Below, piece after piece: positions 1-9,436 of a stretch of DNA of 64,000 nucleotides. Made by a program: the position numbers and the translations under genes. The notes below the pieces were generated by a model. The model was not told the DNA's origin and searched no databases. It saw only the letters and a list, made by a program, of their open reading frames with translations. Every line of letters begins with the position of its first letter. Positions within the stretch are counted from its first letter, which is position 1. The stretch comes from Petasospora fabianii. Its lineage: Eukaryota; Ascomycota; Saccharomycetes; Phaffomycetales; Wickerhamomycetaceae. The stretch lies in assembly GCA_022641835.1 (NCBI GenBank), contig CP048718.1:806001-870000 (forward strand), in the 5' to 3' direction.

Positions 1-911
1 TCTATGTTCATGGTGGAGATTGGTCTATTGCCTCTTGGAAAGTTGTCTATCTTGTTATTGGTTGTTGGAACATTGTTATCTCCATTCTCTTCTACTTCCA
101 TATCCCAGATACTCCATCTGGTGCTTGGTTCTTGACTGAAGAGGAGAAACTCATGGCTGTTAAGAGAATTAAGGAGAACAATCAAGGTTATGGTAATAAG
201 ACTTTCAAGAAGGAACAATTTATGGAGTGTTTGAAAGACTATAGAATCTGGTTGATCTTTGTGTTTGGTGTTGTTAATGAGATTCCAAATGGTGGTATCA
301 CTAACTTCTCTTCTATCTTGTTCAACTCTGACTTTGGATTCTCCGTCAAGAGATCACTCCTCCTCTCGGCACAAAAGTCCACATGTGGCTTTGTCATCAT
401 TGTTGCCTTTGGATCTCTCTACTCTTTAGGATTGATCAAGAGCAGAATCTTTGCCTCTCTCTTAGCAACATGTGTCTCCTTGACTGGGGCAAGTATGCTT
501 GCATTTTCCGATTCTAAGAAGGCTCGTCTAGGTGGTCTCTTCATCATGACAACCTCTGACTTGGGTATAATCTGTATGTTATCCATCTTCCAGTCTAATG
601 TTGCAGGTCATACAAAGAAAGTTGTTGGTAATGCTATCTTCTTGATTGCCTATTGTACTGGTAATGTTATTGGTCCTCAGACTTTCAAGGCTAATGAGGC
701 TCCAAACTATCCAACAGCTAAAGGTGCTATTGTCGGATGCTACGCTGCTTCTATTTTCTTAATGCTGGTCATGTTTGCCTCATACTATTTTGAGAATAAG
801 ATGAGGGACAAGAAAAGAGACGCTTTGGGTGATGCTTATGTTAAGCAAGAGAACATCGAGTTTGCTGACTTGACTGATAAGCAGAACCCAGAGTTCAGAT
901 ATTCGTTGTGA
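1..911 (+). CDS. Dal5-family MFS permease, C-terminal part (runs off the window)
   Basis: The reading frame is open from base 3, so the gene starts before the window and only about its last 300 residues are present. The visible part starts in a membrane segment, then PDTPSGAWFLTEEEKLM, a motif typical of the allantoate permease (Dal5/Tna1/Thi73) anion:cation symporter family at the end of transmembrane segment 6. Next comes a charged central loop and about six hydrophobic helices. The C-terminus is short, charged and cytosolic. The family imports small organic anions such as allantoate, nicotinate, pantothenate or vitamin precursors across the plasma membrane; the substrate cannot be told from this fragment. 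Family assignment is firm, substrate unknown. Confidence 0.88.
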   Translation, partial: YVHGGDWSIASWKVVYLVIGCWNIVISILFYFHIPDTPSGAWFLTEEEKLMAVKRIKENNQGYGNKTFKKEQFMECLKDYRIWLIFVFGVVNEIPNGGITNFSSILFNSDFGFSVKRSLLLSAQKSTCGFVIIVAFGSLYSLGLIKSRIFASLLATCVSLTGASMLAFSDSKKARLGGLFIMTTSDLGIICMLSIFQSNVAGHTKKVVGNAIFLIAYCTGNVIGPQTFKANEAPNYPTAKGAIVGCYAASIFLMLVMFASYYFENKMRDKKRDALGDAYVKQENIEFADLTDKQNPEFRYSL

Positions 912-1386
912 TGTATCCTATTAGTGTATCTCTAACAACCAAATAATCAATATTCCTATTTTTAGTTAACAGGCAGTGCCTATTGTCAGTGTGTACTTCT
1001 TATTGCAGTAGTGTCTCAACACAGCCGACAGTTTCCACCCCAACCCGTAGTAGCCGCAAGGACCCATCAGGACACCCCATAACTGACTTAATGACATAAT
1101 GTCTTCCTCTATATTCACCTATATGACGGTTCAGACGGAATATCTTTTGCTTATTCCTCAGATTCAATCAATGAGTGGTGGCTGGTTCTTCTTCTGCCCC
1201 GCGTTACCAAATTTGGCACATCTGCCCGCCATTTTGTCTTGGACGCGTGAACCTGCAGCTGCGCCCCGATGATCTTATTCCCCTGACTGATCTGGGGATA
1301 AATAAAAGAAACTGATCTCCTATATATAATCTTCCTCATCTGTTGCTTATACCCTAAGCTACACTTATTAAAGCTTACCCAACACT
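912..1386. promoter_or_regulatory. Intergenic, promoter of the SUR7-like gene
   Basis: No convincing gene here. A TATATATAA sequence at about 1320-1328 lies some 60 bp before the next start codon and could be its TATA box. The only small open frame, on the minus strand at 1151-1339, has no recognisable features. Confidence 0.5.
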
Positions 1387-2202
1387 ATGGTCTCCGTCTT
1401 TAGAGGATTCGTCGTCGTCGTGCCCCTTCTGTGCTCCATCGCAGCTATTGTTCTATCGGCATTGGCCATTGCAGGCCAAACAAAGGCAGCTCAACCAGTT
1501 AAGGACATCTATATGCTTCAGATTAACCTCACAGAGGCCACTTCTACTTTCTCCTCACTCACTTCTGGTTCTGTGAACCTCGAATCTTATGGTATCGGTG
1601 AGATCTATTCATTCGGTATGTGGGGTTATTGTAAAGGTGATTCCCAGGATGGCAAGTATAATGTTACATACTGTTCTAAGCCAAAGTCCATGTATGTCTT
1701 TGACCCAGTGAGTCTCTTCGAGGATGAACTCAACGTTTCCGTCACTCTTCCAGATAAAGTCAAAGATTACATCACCGTTTCTAAAGTTGTTTCCAAGTTG
1801 ATCTTCATCACTGGTCTCATTGGTGCCTGCTCTGCTGTCTTAACTGGTGTATTCACCATTGTTTCATTCAAGTCCCATATGGTCTCCTGTATCGCCATGT
1901 TCTTTGGAATCATCTCCTTTGTGGCACTAGCTCTCTGTGCTGCGGCTTCCACTGCCATGTTCTCCATCTTTGAGAAATACTTCAATGATGAGGCCTCGAC
2001 ATATGGTATCACCGCTTCCCTTGGAGATAAACACTTCTACGCCTTCATCTGGGCTGCAACTGCCGCTGCTCTCATTGCCTGTATCCTTAACTTCTTTGCA
2101 ATCTGTTGTGGTAGTACAAGATCTAGGGGAGGTGAACCAAAGATGGAGTATCATGAGAGAGGTTACTCTTCTGATTATAAGCATGGATCTGACTCTGATT
2201 AA
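1387..2202 (+). CDS. SUR7/PalI-family four-pass membrane protein
   Basis: A 271-residue protein with the SUR7/PalI layout: an N-terminal transmembrane helix (about 7-29), an extracellular loop with the claudin-like W-G-Y-C motif followed by a second cysteine, then three helices (about 137-159, 164-190, 220-243) and a polar cytosolic tail. SUR7 relatives (Sur7, Fmp45, Pun1, Ynl194c) sit in eisosomes/MCC patches of the plasma membrane and support cell-wall integrity; PalI/Rim9 relatives act in pH signalling. The short tail and loop fit the Sur7/Fmp45/Pun1 branch better than Rim9, but I cannot choose one member. The start is the first ATG after a likely TATA box. Confidence 0.8.
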   Translation: MVSVFRGFVVVVPLLCSIAAIVLSALAIAGQTKAAQPVKDIYMLQINLTEATSTFSSLTSGSVNLESYGIGEIYSFGMWGYCKGDSQDGKYNVTYCSKPKSMYVFDPVSLFEDELNVSVTLPDKVKDYITVSKVVSKLIFITGLIGACSAVLTGVFTIVSFKSHMVSCIAMFFGIISFVALALCAAASTAMFSIFEKYFNDEASTYGITASLGDKHFYAFIWAATAAALIACILNFFAICCGSTRSRGGEPKMEYHERGYSSDYKHGSDSD

Positions 2203-2477
2203 GTCTTGTCTTAAACAACTTGTCTTCCAGCTTCAAGGGTTCTATCTCCCACTGGCATCTCACCTCTTTTCATTTCGCTTCTCTTAACTACGTTGCATGT
2301 TCTTCTCTTTCACTTTCTATCTCCGTTATTATTGTCGTTCACACATTCGCTTGGATCAAATGGGTTTATACATAGGTTTCATATATTCAAATCAACTTTA
2401 CGCATTGTTTTCTTATGTCATAAGATGTCTTGTAGTACATCTTTTGAAAGCACCTTGTATAACACATTTATAGCACC

Positions 2478-3065
2478 TTATACAACAACAGCAACATCTT
2501 CTGGCTTATAAACAACTTTCCAATTCAATGAGTTAACATTTTCAGCATTTGGAACGTTCAAACAACTCTCATCCAAGATCAAATTAGCATTAAATCCAAG
2601 CCATGATCCCCAAATGTTTCTCACTGATAATCCACCTGTTGGTGCAGCGGGGATACCCACATCAACGTCTGCCGTCTCGCCCAATTTAGTCTTACCAGAT
2701 TCGTCAAACCGCACTTTACCAGAAACATTAACAATTAAGGTATTTGTTCCTGGAATTACATGATAATCGAGAGACGTAACACTATGTTGTGTCAAGGGGA
2801 ACTTTAACCAATGTTGTTGGAATGCAGATTTGCCTCCAATGGGATTACCATTAAGAATCACAGGAGATGTCTGTTTCAGTTGTGGGAAAATAGAAGCACA
2901 ATATGTGTCAAGTGGTGTGGAAGGAGTATAAGCCCTATCGAGGGAAAGGAAGAGATCCTTAATGAGCTTCTCGAGTTGTGTTCCTGTTAAAACAGTGTTA
3001 GTCAGAACCATTCGAGCGGGGGAAGGAGCGAAGTCGGTGCAATATGACATACCTGGATCAACCAT
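2478..3065 (-). CDS. MTR2: mRNA export factor Mtr2 (NTF2-like)
   Basis: A 195-residue protein (184 in S. cerevisiae) matching Mtr2 through the signature stretch around DYHVIPGTNTLIVNVSGKV then RFDESG, a W-G-x-x-x-G-F segment and the ending NWKVVYKPED. Mtr2 adopts an NTF2-like fold and forms a heterodimer with the NTF2-like domain of Mex67. The pair carries mRNPs and pre-60S subunits through the nuclear pore. Mtr2 replaces p15/Nxt1 in budding yeasts, which supports a Saccharomycotina origin for the window. The gene is divergent from GCV1 and convergent with the SUR7-like gene. Confidence 0.93.
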   Translation of the reverse strand: MVDPGMSYCTDFAPSPARMVLTNTVLTGTQLEKLIKDLFLSLDRAYTPSTPLDTYCASIFPQLKQTSPVILNGNPIGGKSAFQQHWLKFPLTQHSVTSLDYHVIPGTNTLIVNVSGKVRFDESGKTKLGETADVDVGIPAAPTGGLSVRNIWGSWLGFNANLILDESCLNVPNAENVNSLNWKVVYKPEDVAVVV

Positions 3066-3771
3066 TGTGTAAGACGTCGGATCAGATTAATGGAATAACT
3101 AGTTCAAATGATCTTTCTAAGTTTAAATGATTAGTACTTGAGCTTCATCTGTCAAAAAAATCCAGAGATTTTAACGCTAACACCCGGACCTCACATGGAA
3201 ACCCGTACACCTTTCACTACCTACTTATTATGACCTTAAGTAATTTCTTAAGCGATATATATGTGGATTTAATTGAGATAATAATGCTTATCTGACTCTC
3301 TAATGTTGAATCATACTGATATGACCTTTTAATGGCGTTGGTGCTTGGAATTCAAAACCATTCAGAACATGTTTATCAGCATGCCTTTAACTGATACTGG
3401 ATATTAAATGTACCCTTTTGTCTATTAATTCTGAAAATCTTTTATAAACAAAGTAGCCCTATAACCGCTGCTAACTATGAAGTAGATATATCCATCTAAA
3501 GTAATGATATATTGAAACTCATTTTATCTACCAATAATGATACCAAAGCATAAGTAAACCGAGATACCCCACTTATCTGATTGCACTACAAAAATTGACT
3601 CTGACCCAATCACATGCTGACTCGGGGAAGTCTTGTCTTGGAAGGAGTCAACATTAACCCACAATAATTTAAAACAACAAGATATCTTTCTCTTCTCCTT
3701 TTCTTATACACTTAAGTACCCAGTCTCACCAAGGTACTTTCTTCAATTACTGTCAGACACCGTCACACACC
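3066..3771. promoter_or_regulatory. MTR2/GCV1 divergent promoter with three TGACTC sites
   Basis: A 706-bp gene-free divergent promoter. Three TGACTC/GAGTCA hexamers lie at 3596-3601, 3618-3623 and 3645-3650, about 120-175 bp before the GCV1 start. TGACTC is the core recognised by Gcn4 and Bas1, which control glycine cleavage genes in S. cerevisiae. The rest shows no recognisable element. Confidence 0.6.
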
Positions 3772-4941
3772 ATGTTTAAACGCGCCTACTCCACAGCAGC
3801 ATCTCAGTTGCTCAAGACCCCATTATACGACCTTCACGTCTCCCTTGGTGGTGATATGGTTGAATTTGCCGGGTATGCCATGCCAGTGTTGTACAAGGGT
3901 CAATCACACATTGAATCTCATCTTTGGACACGTTCACATGCTGGTCTCTTTGATGTGTCACACATGCTCCAGCAAAAGATCAATGGTGATGATGTCATTC
4001 CATTCTTGGAGAAAGTTACACCTACGGATTTTAAGGCACTTGGTCAATGGAATTCACAGCTCAGTGTATTGCTCAATGAGAATGGTGGTATTGTTGACGA
4101 TACAATGGTCACTAAGCACGAGGATGATAAGCATTTTTACATTGTGACTAATGCAGGTACCCGGGCTAAGGATTTAGCTTTCTTCAAGGAGATGAGCAAA
4201 GGTTATGATGTCAATTTTGAACATGTTGATACCACTTTGTTAGCATTGCAAGGTCCTTCTGCCTCGAGTGTTTTGCAAAAGTTTACAAACACTGACCTTT
4301 CCAAGATCTATTTTGGTAATGCCACTTATATTAAGATCCCATCTTTCAACAATGCCGAGTTGCATTTGGCAAGAGGTGGATACACTGGTGAAGATGGATT
4401 TGAGATTTCAATTCCAAATAATGTTGCCGTGGAATTGACACAGGCATTATTGGAGGATCCAGAGCTTAAGCCAATTGGTCTCGCAGCTAGAGATTCTCTG
4501 AGATTGGAAGCTGGTATGTGTCTTTATGGTCATGACTTGAATGATAACACAACACCAGTGGAGGCTTCTCTTGCCTGGGTTGTCTCAAAGTCTAGAAGAA
4601 CTCCAGATGCTACATTCAATGGTGCTTCCAAGATTCTTGCTCAGCTGGCTGACAGAAAGCTTGTGAAGCAACAAAGAATTGGATTCCAGATGAAAGGTCC
4701 TGCTGCAAGAGAAGGTTGTGAGATCTTTGACTTTGAAGATAAGTCCAAGAAGATTGGTACTGTCACTTCTGGATCTGCTTCTCCATCTCTTGAAGGAAGA
4801 GTTAACATCGGTCAGGCTTATATCGACAGAGGATACCACAAGTCTGGTACTAAAGTGTTGATCAACATCAGAAACAAGTTCAGAGAGGCAGTGGTAGCTA
4901 AGCAGCCATTCATCCAGCCAAGCTACTACAGAAAGCCATAA
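3772..4941 (+). CDS. GCV1: Glycine cleavage system T protein (aminomethyltransferase), mitochondrial
   Basis: A 389-residue protein, close to the usual 400. The first about 15 residues (MFKRAYSTAASQLLK) form a basic, serine-rich mitochondrial presequence. The GcvT fold follows: LYDLHVSLGGDMVEFAGYAMPV, SHMLQQ, the tetrahydrofolate-binding region, GYTGEDGFEIS and LGLAARDSLRLEAGMCLYGHD-like text, then the C-terminal barrel. It moves the methylamine carbon of glycine from the H protein to tetrahydrofolate, releasing ammonia and making 5,10-methylene-THF in the matrix. The three TGACTC motifs upstream suggest Gcn4/Bas1 control, as for S. cerevisiae GCV genes. Confidence 0.97.
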   Translation: MFKRAYSTAASQLLKTPLYDLHVSLGGDMVEFAGYAMPVLYKGQSHIESHLWTRSHAGLFDVSHMLQQKINGDDVIPFLEKVTPTDFKALGQWNSQLSVLLNENGGIVDDTMVTKHEDDKHFYIVTNAGTRAKDLAFFKEMSKGYDVNFEHVDTTLLALQGPSASSVLQKFTNTDLSKIYFGNATYIKIPSFNNAELHLARGGYTGEDGFEISIPNNVAVELTQALLEDPELKPIGLAARDSLRLEAGMCLYGHDLNDNTTPVEASLAWVVSKSRRTPDATFNGASKILAQLADRKLVKQQRIGFQMKGPAAREGCEIFDFEDKSKKIGTVTSGSASPSLEGRVNIGQAYIDRGYHKSGTKVLINIRNKFREAVVAKQPFIQPSYYRKP

Positions 4942-4954
4942 TTCTCAATAATGT

Positions 4955-5185
4955 ATAGTTGAAATGCAATATGACACAGATACTGTTATGTAGATTATAT
5001 ATATAGTTGCAATATGACACACATACAATGCTATATAGATTATATATATAGTTTCAATATGATGCACATAAATTATATATATAGTTGGGTGCAATATAAT
5101 ATATAGTTCAGCGATGGGATATGACACGCTAATATCGCTATGTAGATAAATATATATAGTTTATAGTTTAATGCAATATATCAAA
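4955..5185. repeat. Degenerate AT-rich tandem repeat after GCV1
   Basis: About five imperfect units of 22-52 bp, each beginning with ATAGTT, most holding GCAATATGACAC-like text and TATATATA. The array fills the gap behind the GCV1 stop codon and ends about 185 bp before ATP3. It resembles no mobile element I know. The AT-rich runs may serve as the GCV1 3'-end signal. Confidence 0.75.
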
Positions 5186-5209
5186 TAAAGAGTATTTGTT
5201 GTGTCCCCC

Positions 5210-5217
5210 ACCAATAA
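5210..5217 (+). promoter_or_regulatory. HAP-type CCAAT box of ATP3
   Basis: ACCAATAA matches the Hap2/3/4/5 consensus ACCAATNA and lies about 150 bp before the ATP3 start. HAP complexes activate respiratory genes in yeasts, which fits an ATP synthase subunit. A single match only. Confidence 0.45.
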
Positions 5218-5258
5218 ATTCGCGCTGGCCAACCAAAGCGCAGCGTTGGCGGCTTCAA

Positions 5259-5268
5259 TTTCGCGAAA
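5259..5268. promoter_or_regulatory. TTTCGCGAAA palindrome in the ATP3 promoter
   Basis: A perfect 10-bp palindrome ending about 100 bp before the ATP3 start codon. It contains TTCGCGAA, which recurs in six other intergenic regions of this window. Confidence 0.5.
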
Positions 5269-5368
5269 TCTTCTTTTGGCCAAAATTCTTCGAAAAAGTG
5301 GACAAGCTTTGAGAGGAGGTTTTGGTATTTAAAGGTTTTGAATAGATCAGTATCTACTACAGCAAAAG

Positions 5369-6730
5369 ATGTTCAGACTCGGTGTTAACGCTGCTCGTCC
5401 AGCTGCTCGTCAGGCTAGGTATGTTTCCAGTCCCCTTTTCACAGCGTGATTGCCGTGCGCAGGTTGTGTCGTTGGAAGTTGAACAAGTGGCCCGCCAACT
5501 CACCATGGCAAGACAAATTAGGGTGTACCATATTACACCCGCTTCACAAACTCATGAAACAAAATCAATTGATCGGGAATTGCATTCGGAAAAGTCATAA
5601 TATCAATAACAAATCATACTTGGGACCCATCAAAGACTTAATTGAAGTCACAAACGCGTTCAATTGCGTGCGGAGAACGCGGGTGTTTAGATCCAAAGGT
5701 CAAATGTCCACATAGAGACGACCAGCAAGACCATTGAATTGGCGGATTGTTTTCACTTAATGCCTCGACATGCCATACACATATCACTCCATTTATTACA
5801 CTGCAATTGTCTTCCCTCGAGAAACCACTGCCTCCCCACAATATGCCACCTGGCTTCACCGCACTATCCTTAAAGTGAAGGACGAATACTAACACCAATT
5901 CCAGAACCTATGCCACCTTGCGTGACATTGAGATGCGTCTCAAGTCTACCAAGAACATTGAGAAGATCACCAACACCATGAAGATTGTTGCTTCCACCAG
6001 ATTGAACAAGGCTGAGCGTGCTAAGAACAGTGCTCGTGCTTACTCTGTTGCCGACAGAGAAGTTTACACTCACGCTGAGACTGCTCCAATCGAGAGCGAG
6101 GAGAAGAGCAACCTCTTGATTGTCTGTTCTTCTGACAAGGGTCTTTGTGGTTCTATCCACTCTCAGATCGCTAAGGCTGCTAGAAACAGAATCAACGAGT
6201 TGGGAGGCTCTGTTGACATTGTTGCCGTTGGTGACAAGGTTAGAACTCAGCTTAACAGAACTCACCCAAACAACCTTACTTTGGCCTTCAACGGTATCGG
6301 TAAGGAGACCCCAACTTTTGCCGAGTGTGCCTTGATCTCTGACGAGATCTTTAAGCTCCAGAAGTCTTACACCAACGTTGAGATCCTTTACAACAAGCCA
6401 GTTTCCTCTTTGTCCTTTGAGCCAACTGCTGCCCCAGTCTTTGATGCTGAATCCATTGCTGAGTCCCCAGCTCTCTCTCAGTACGAGGTTGATGAGGATG
6501 CTAAGGTTCCAGCTACTCTTTCTGAGTTCTCCTTGGCTAACGCTCTTTACGCTGCTCTTGCCGATGGTTACTCTGCCGAGGTTTCCGCTAGAAGAAACGC
6601 TATGGATAACGCCTCCAAGAACGCTGGTGATATGATCTCCAAGTTCTCCATTCTTTACAACAGAACCAGACAGGCTGTCATTACCAACGAGTTGGTTGAT
6701 ATTGTCACTGGTGCTTCCTCCTTGGACTAA
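5369..6730 (+). CDS. ATP3: F1F0 ATP synthase gamma subunit, mitochondrial (spliced)
   Basis: Exons 5369-5418 and 5905-6730 give a 291-residue protein (311 in S. cerevisiae). Exon 1 encodes the presequence start MFRLGVNAARPAARQA and ends after two bases of an Arg codon. The donor is GTATGT, the branch point TACTAAC (5887-5893) and the acceptor CAG (5902-5904). Exon 2 resumes with RTYATLRDIEMRLKSTKNIEKITNTMK, the hallmark N-terminal helix of the gamma subunit. It ends with the matching C-terminal helix (SARRNAMDNASKNAGDMI, then ITNELVDIVTGA). Gamma is the central rotor shaft linking F0 rotation to catalysis in the alpha3beta3 head. Codon use is strongly biased, as expected for high expression. 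Confidence 0.97.
5419..5904 (+). other. ATP3 intron, 486 nt
   Basis: Bounded by GTATGT and CAG with branch point TACTAAC 11 nt before the acceptor. It is the longest intron in the window; the others are 50-103 nt. It holds a perfect 7-bp stem, GGGTGTA (5521-5527) with TACACCC (5534-5540), around a 6-nt loop. I saw no C/D or H/ACA snoRNA boxes. Confidence 0.9.
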
Positions 6731-6941
6731 ACGACCGGCTAGACCGTGCCGTGGTTCAACCCTTCCACTCACACACAAACAAATATTCAGATTTTGGTAA
6801 ACAGATATGAACTAGACTACGATTACTTACTTTTCATACGACTGAATCTATCACGAAGTTAGGTTTAAGCAAAAGATGTAGTGTTATATAGGTAGAACCT
6901 ATAGTTATAGACTTCATTCGCGGTATAGGTCTCGAGGACCA

Positions 6942-6950
6942 ATGTTGTGA
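6942..6950 (+). promoter_or_regulatory. Three-codon upstream ORF (ATG TTG TGA)
   Basis: A minimal start-Leu-stop frame 74 bp before the likely start codon of the hydrolase gene at 7025. No other ATG lies between them. If the transcript includes it, it would lower translation of the main frame. Confidence 0.4.
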
Positions 6951-7024
6951 CTATAAGCCTCACCCCGCAAAGCATCTACTTCGCCTCGTTAAAGCAGCAT
7001 TCGACAACTGAAGAGCTACGAGAA

Positions 7025-8209
7025 ATGCCACCAGAGTCATCATCTAGTGATAGCAGAACACGGGTACACGCACCCAAGTCAGCGTACCCGACAATGTACA
7101 GAGACTTTGACTCGTCAATGGTGTCGATAGATGACATGGAGGGAGACATATCCAACATGGCACACGACCTGAGTGATATTAAGATCGATACTAATGGTCT
7201 CCACGATGATCTTGACCTTAGTGATGACTCCTCCTTTGATGATCTACTCGATGGAACGTCAAGGTCAGTGCCCGGATCACCAGTTGTCTTCAAGGAACAA
7301 GCACACACAGCACCCCATGGACATCTCTTCAATCTTAAACAATCAGGAGCACCTGTATATCTCACATACCCATCAACGAGTGACTCACATAACGTTGATA
7401 ACTATGGTCGCATCGAGTATGAACTCCAAACGAAAGAGAACGCAATGGTTGTAATCATTCCAAACTCACGTGGTCTTAGTGTTAACAACCAGAAACTAGC
7501 AGATGCATATGCTACACGTACTGGTTGTGTCACTGCCATCTTGGATATCTACTTTGATGACCCATTGGGAGAGCCACAATCATCATCGACTCCATCGACA
7601 CCGGCTGATAATGCTGATGAGACTGCTGGAAGTTTCATCTCAAAGTTCAAGAGCATGACTGTTGACATGGCTGCATCGTGGAAGAGAACTTATTGGTTAC
7701 AAAGTCATAGCATCTTTGGACCATATGAGAACGATCTTAAGAGATTCCAAACAACTTCAAACTGGGTTGAAGTACAAAAGACCATCGATGAATTGCTAAA
7801 GACTCATGATGTTCAATCTGCTGTTATCATCGGATTCTCATTCGGTGCTAATGCTGCTGCACGTGTGGCTATCGAAGGTACAAATATATGTCAAAAGAGT
7901 GTTGTTAAAGGTGTTGTTCTTGTGCATCCAATCTATATGCCCGTGGAGGCTACCACTCTTGTGAGGATCCCAACTTATCTTATTGTTGGTGGGGAGGATG
8001 CATTCTATACCAAGGTTGATCTTGAGACGATGACGAAGGCTTTAAAGGATAAGAAAGACAGACATAGTTTCAAGTACTCACGGATTAAGACAAAAGAAGG
8101 TACACCTCATGGATTTGCTATTGCCGGTGACTACCTGCCTATGAAGATTGGTGATCTACCGGTGAAGACATGTCAAAGAATTGTAACATGGGTATTAGGA
8201 AGGATCTAA
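7025..8209 (+). CDS. Alpha/beta hydrolase, dienelactone-hydrolase-like
   Basis: 394 residues from the first ATG (7025). The frame is open further upstream, but only with non-ATG starts. The first about 110 residues are Ser/Asp-rich and probably disordered. After them comes an alpha/beta-hydrolase core resembling dienelactone hydrolases. The likely triad is Ser in GFSFGANAA, Asp in IVGGEDAFY and His in GTPHGFA. Classical dienelactone hydrolases use cysteine as nucleophile, so serine here points to an esterase or lipase activity. A roughly 60-residue insert lies before the nucleophile strand. Substrate and place in the cell are unknown. The gene ends 32 bp from the convergent FIG1-like gene. 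Confidence 0.7.
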   Translation: MPPESSSSDSRTRVHAPKSAYPTMYRDFDSSMVSIDDMEGDISNMAHDLSDIKIDTNGLHDDLDLSDDSSFDDLLDGTSRSVPGSPVVFKEQAHTAPHGHLFNLKQSGAPVYLTYPSTSDSHNVDNYGRIEYELQTKENAMVVIIPNSRGLSVNNQKLADAYATRTGCVTAILDIYFDDPLGEPQSSSTPSTPADNADETAGSFISKFKSMTVDMAASWKRTYWLQSHSIFGPYENDLKRFQTTSNWVEVQKTIDELLKTHDVQSAVIIGFSFGANAAARVAIEGTNICQKSVVKGVVLVHPIYMPVEATTLVRIPTYLIVGGEDAFYTKVDLETMTKALKDKKDRHSFKYSRIKTKEGTPHGFAIAGDYLPMKIGDLPVKTCQRIVTWVLGRI

Positions 8210-8241
8210 ATCACAGAAAGCATCGATAACAACTAGATGCA

Positions 8242-9021
8242 TCAAACCTTTGGATCAACAGCATCTATGATCTTGTTTAGATCTCTGAAGTACAGACCAA
8301 CCACAGTCAAAGCCACAATCAACAGGAAAGTGAATGGTGTCCAAATCAACGCAGCAGCCTTTTTACCAATATGTGCCTGGACAATACCCATACTTGCCTT
8401 TTCAACAAAACTCTGACCAGCATCAGCAGCAACGTGTGTCCACATGGAGCCAAATCCCCATAGGAGTGCTAGTACCGGTGCAAGGATGAGATTGAACTTT
8501 GTAATGATGTGCTTCGCTGGGAGACCTGGGATGACAACATAGAACAAAGCGAGGAACTGAACTATGGAAAGCACGATTGTGGCTATGAGGACGTATGGAT
8601 GGACGATATCATCTGTGAAGTCAGCAGCGAGGGCGATGAGGTCAAGTGTTGTAGATGAGGTGTTGGAGTTAACTGTGTACACATTCACAGCGGAGATTGA
8701 ATTCAATACAGAAAGGTCCTTACGTCCAGTACATGTAATATCATCACCAACATCAACACAGAGACCGAGGTATCCCGTGCGGACGATCATATCTTCGTAA
8801 CCTGTGAGGTTCTTTGATGTGAAGGATTTCTCGATGAGGGGGAAGACGGAGGATGATTTGTTGAAGGAGTAACGAATAAGGAAAGTTGAGGAATATACTG
8901 AGCTCTCTTGAGTACAACCGAGTAGAAGGAATGCAAGAAGGAAGATTGTGATGAATAAGAACACGAGACACATGATTCGAGGCATACGCTTTAGGGCGAA
9001 CCAAGCAACGGAGAGCATCAT
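8242..9021 (-). CDS. FIG1: Fig1-family membrane protein (Ca2+ regulator, mating)
   Basis: 259 residues with the Fig1/claudin-like layout: a first transmembrane helix near residues 15-36, a large extracytosolic loop, then three more helices (about 141-163, 175-195, 227-247). The loop carries GYLGLCVDVGDDITC, matching the family motif (hydrophobic-hydrophobic-G-hydrophobic-C, later C). Fig1 acts in the low-affinity Ca2+ influx system during mating and in membrane fusion. A TGTTTCA site (pheromone response element) lies at 9179-9185. The protein starts MML, so one of two adjacent ATGs is used. Family is confident; strict orthology to S. cerevisiae FIG1 is inferred. Confidence 0.78.
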   Translation of the reverse strand: MMLSVAWFALKRMPRIMCLVFLFITIFLLAFLLLGCTQESSVYSSTFLIRYSFNKSSSVFPLIEKSFTSKNLTGYEDMIVRTGYLGLCVDVGDDITCTGRKDLSVLNSISAVNVYTVNSNTSSTTLDLIALAADFTDDIVHPYVLIATIVLSIVQFLALFYVVIPGLPAKHIITKFNLILAPVLALLWGFGSMWTHVAADAGQSFVEKASMGIVQAHIGKKAAALIWTPFTFLLIVALTVVGLYFRDLNKIIDAVDPKV

Positions 9022-9436
9022 ATTGACTGGCGTTTAGTGTGTGGTTAATGAGAATGTGACTATAGATATTGCATCAAATGTAGAAAGAGGTGTTTATATA
9101 GTGATATATATAACTCCAGGACCGTATCGGTGTGCCTGCCACGTTGTAAGAGACTTGTTTTGTGATGGTAGTGATCCATGTTTCAAGATGGTGACAGATG
9201 TGACACATCTCCCCTTGCGGACATGCGCACATCATAAGTAGGGAATATATGAAAAAGTAGACAACTCGAAGCATCTTATAGGCAGTGAAGGTCTTCAGTT
9301 TCATATGTTGGATGCGTATGAGATATAACCTGGTGCGGTGCCTTATGTCAGACCTGCTTCTCAGATCTCCAAGTTTCATGCTACATTGGTGACCTACACA
9401 CTCCTATAGTGATACTATTTGAATATAGAGATGATA
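9022..9436. promoter_or_regulatory. FIG1-like promoter and PPX1 3' flank
   Basis: 415 bp without a gene between two minus-strand genes. It contains TGTTTCA at 9179-9185, a match to the Ste12 pheromone response element on the minus strand, about 160 bp before the FIG1-like start. It also has AT-rich TATATATAA-like text at about 9104-9113. Confidence 0.45.

Noticed and set aside
1151-1339. 62-codon minus-strand frame before the SUR7-like gene
   Set aside because: No domain or bias; it lies over the likely promoter and TATA box of the next gene.
4945-5127. 60-codon minus-strand frame in the AT-rich repeat
   Set aside because: Product of the tandem repeat (Tyr/Ile runs), not a gene.
5870-6778. 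302-codon minus-strand frame
   Set aside because: Antisense shadow of ATP3 exon 2, Ser/Val-rich as expected from reversed biased codons.
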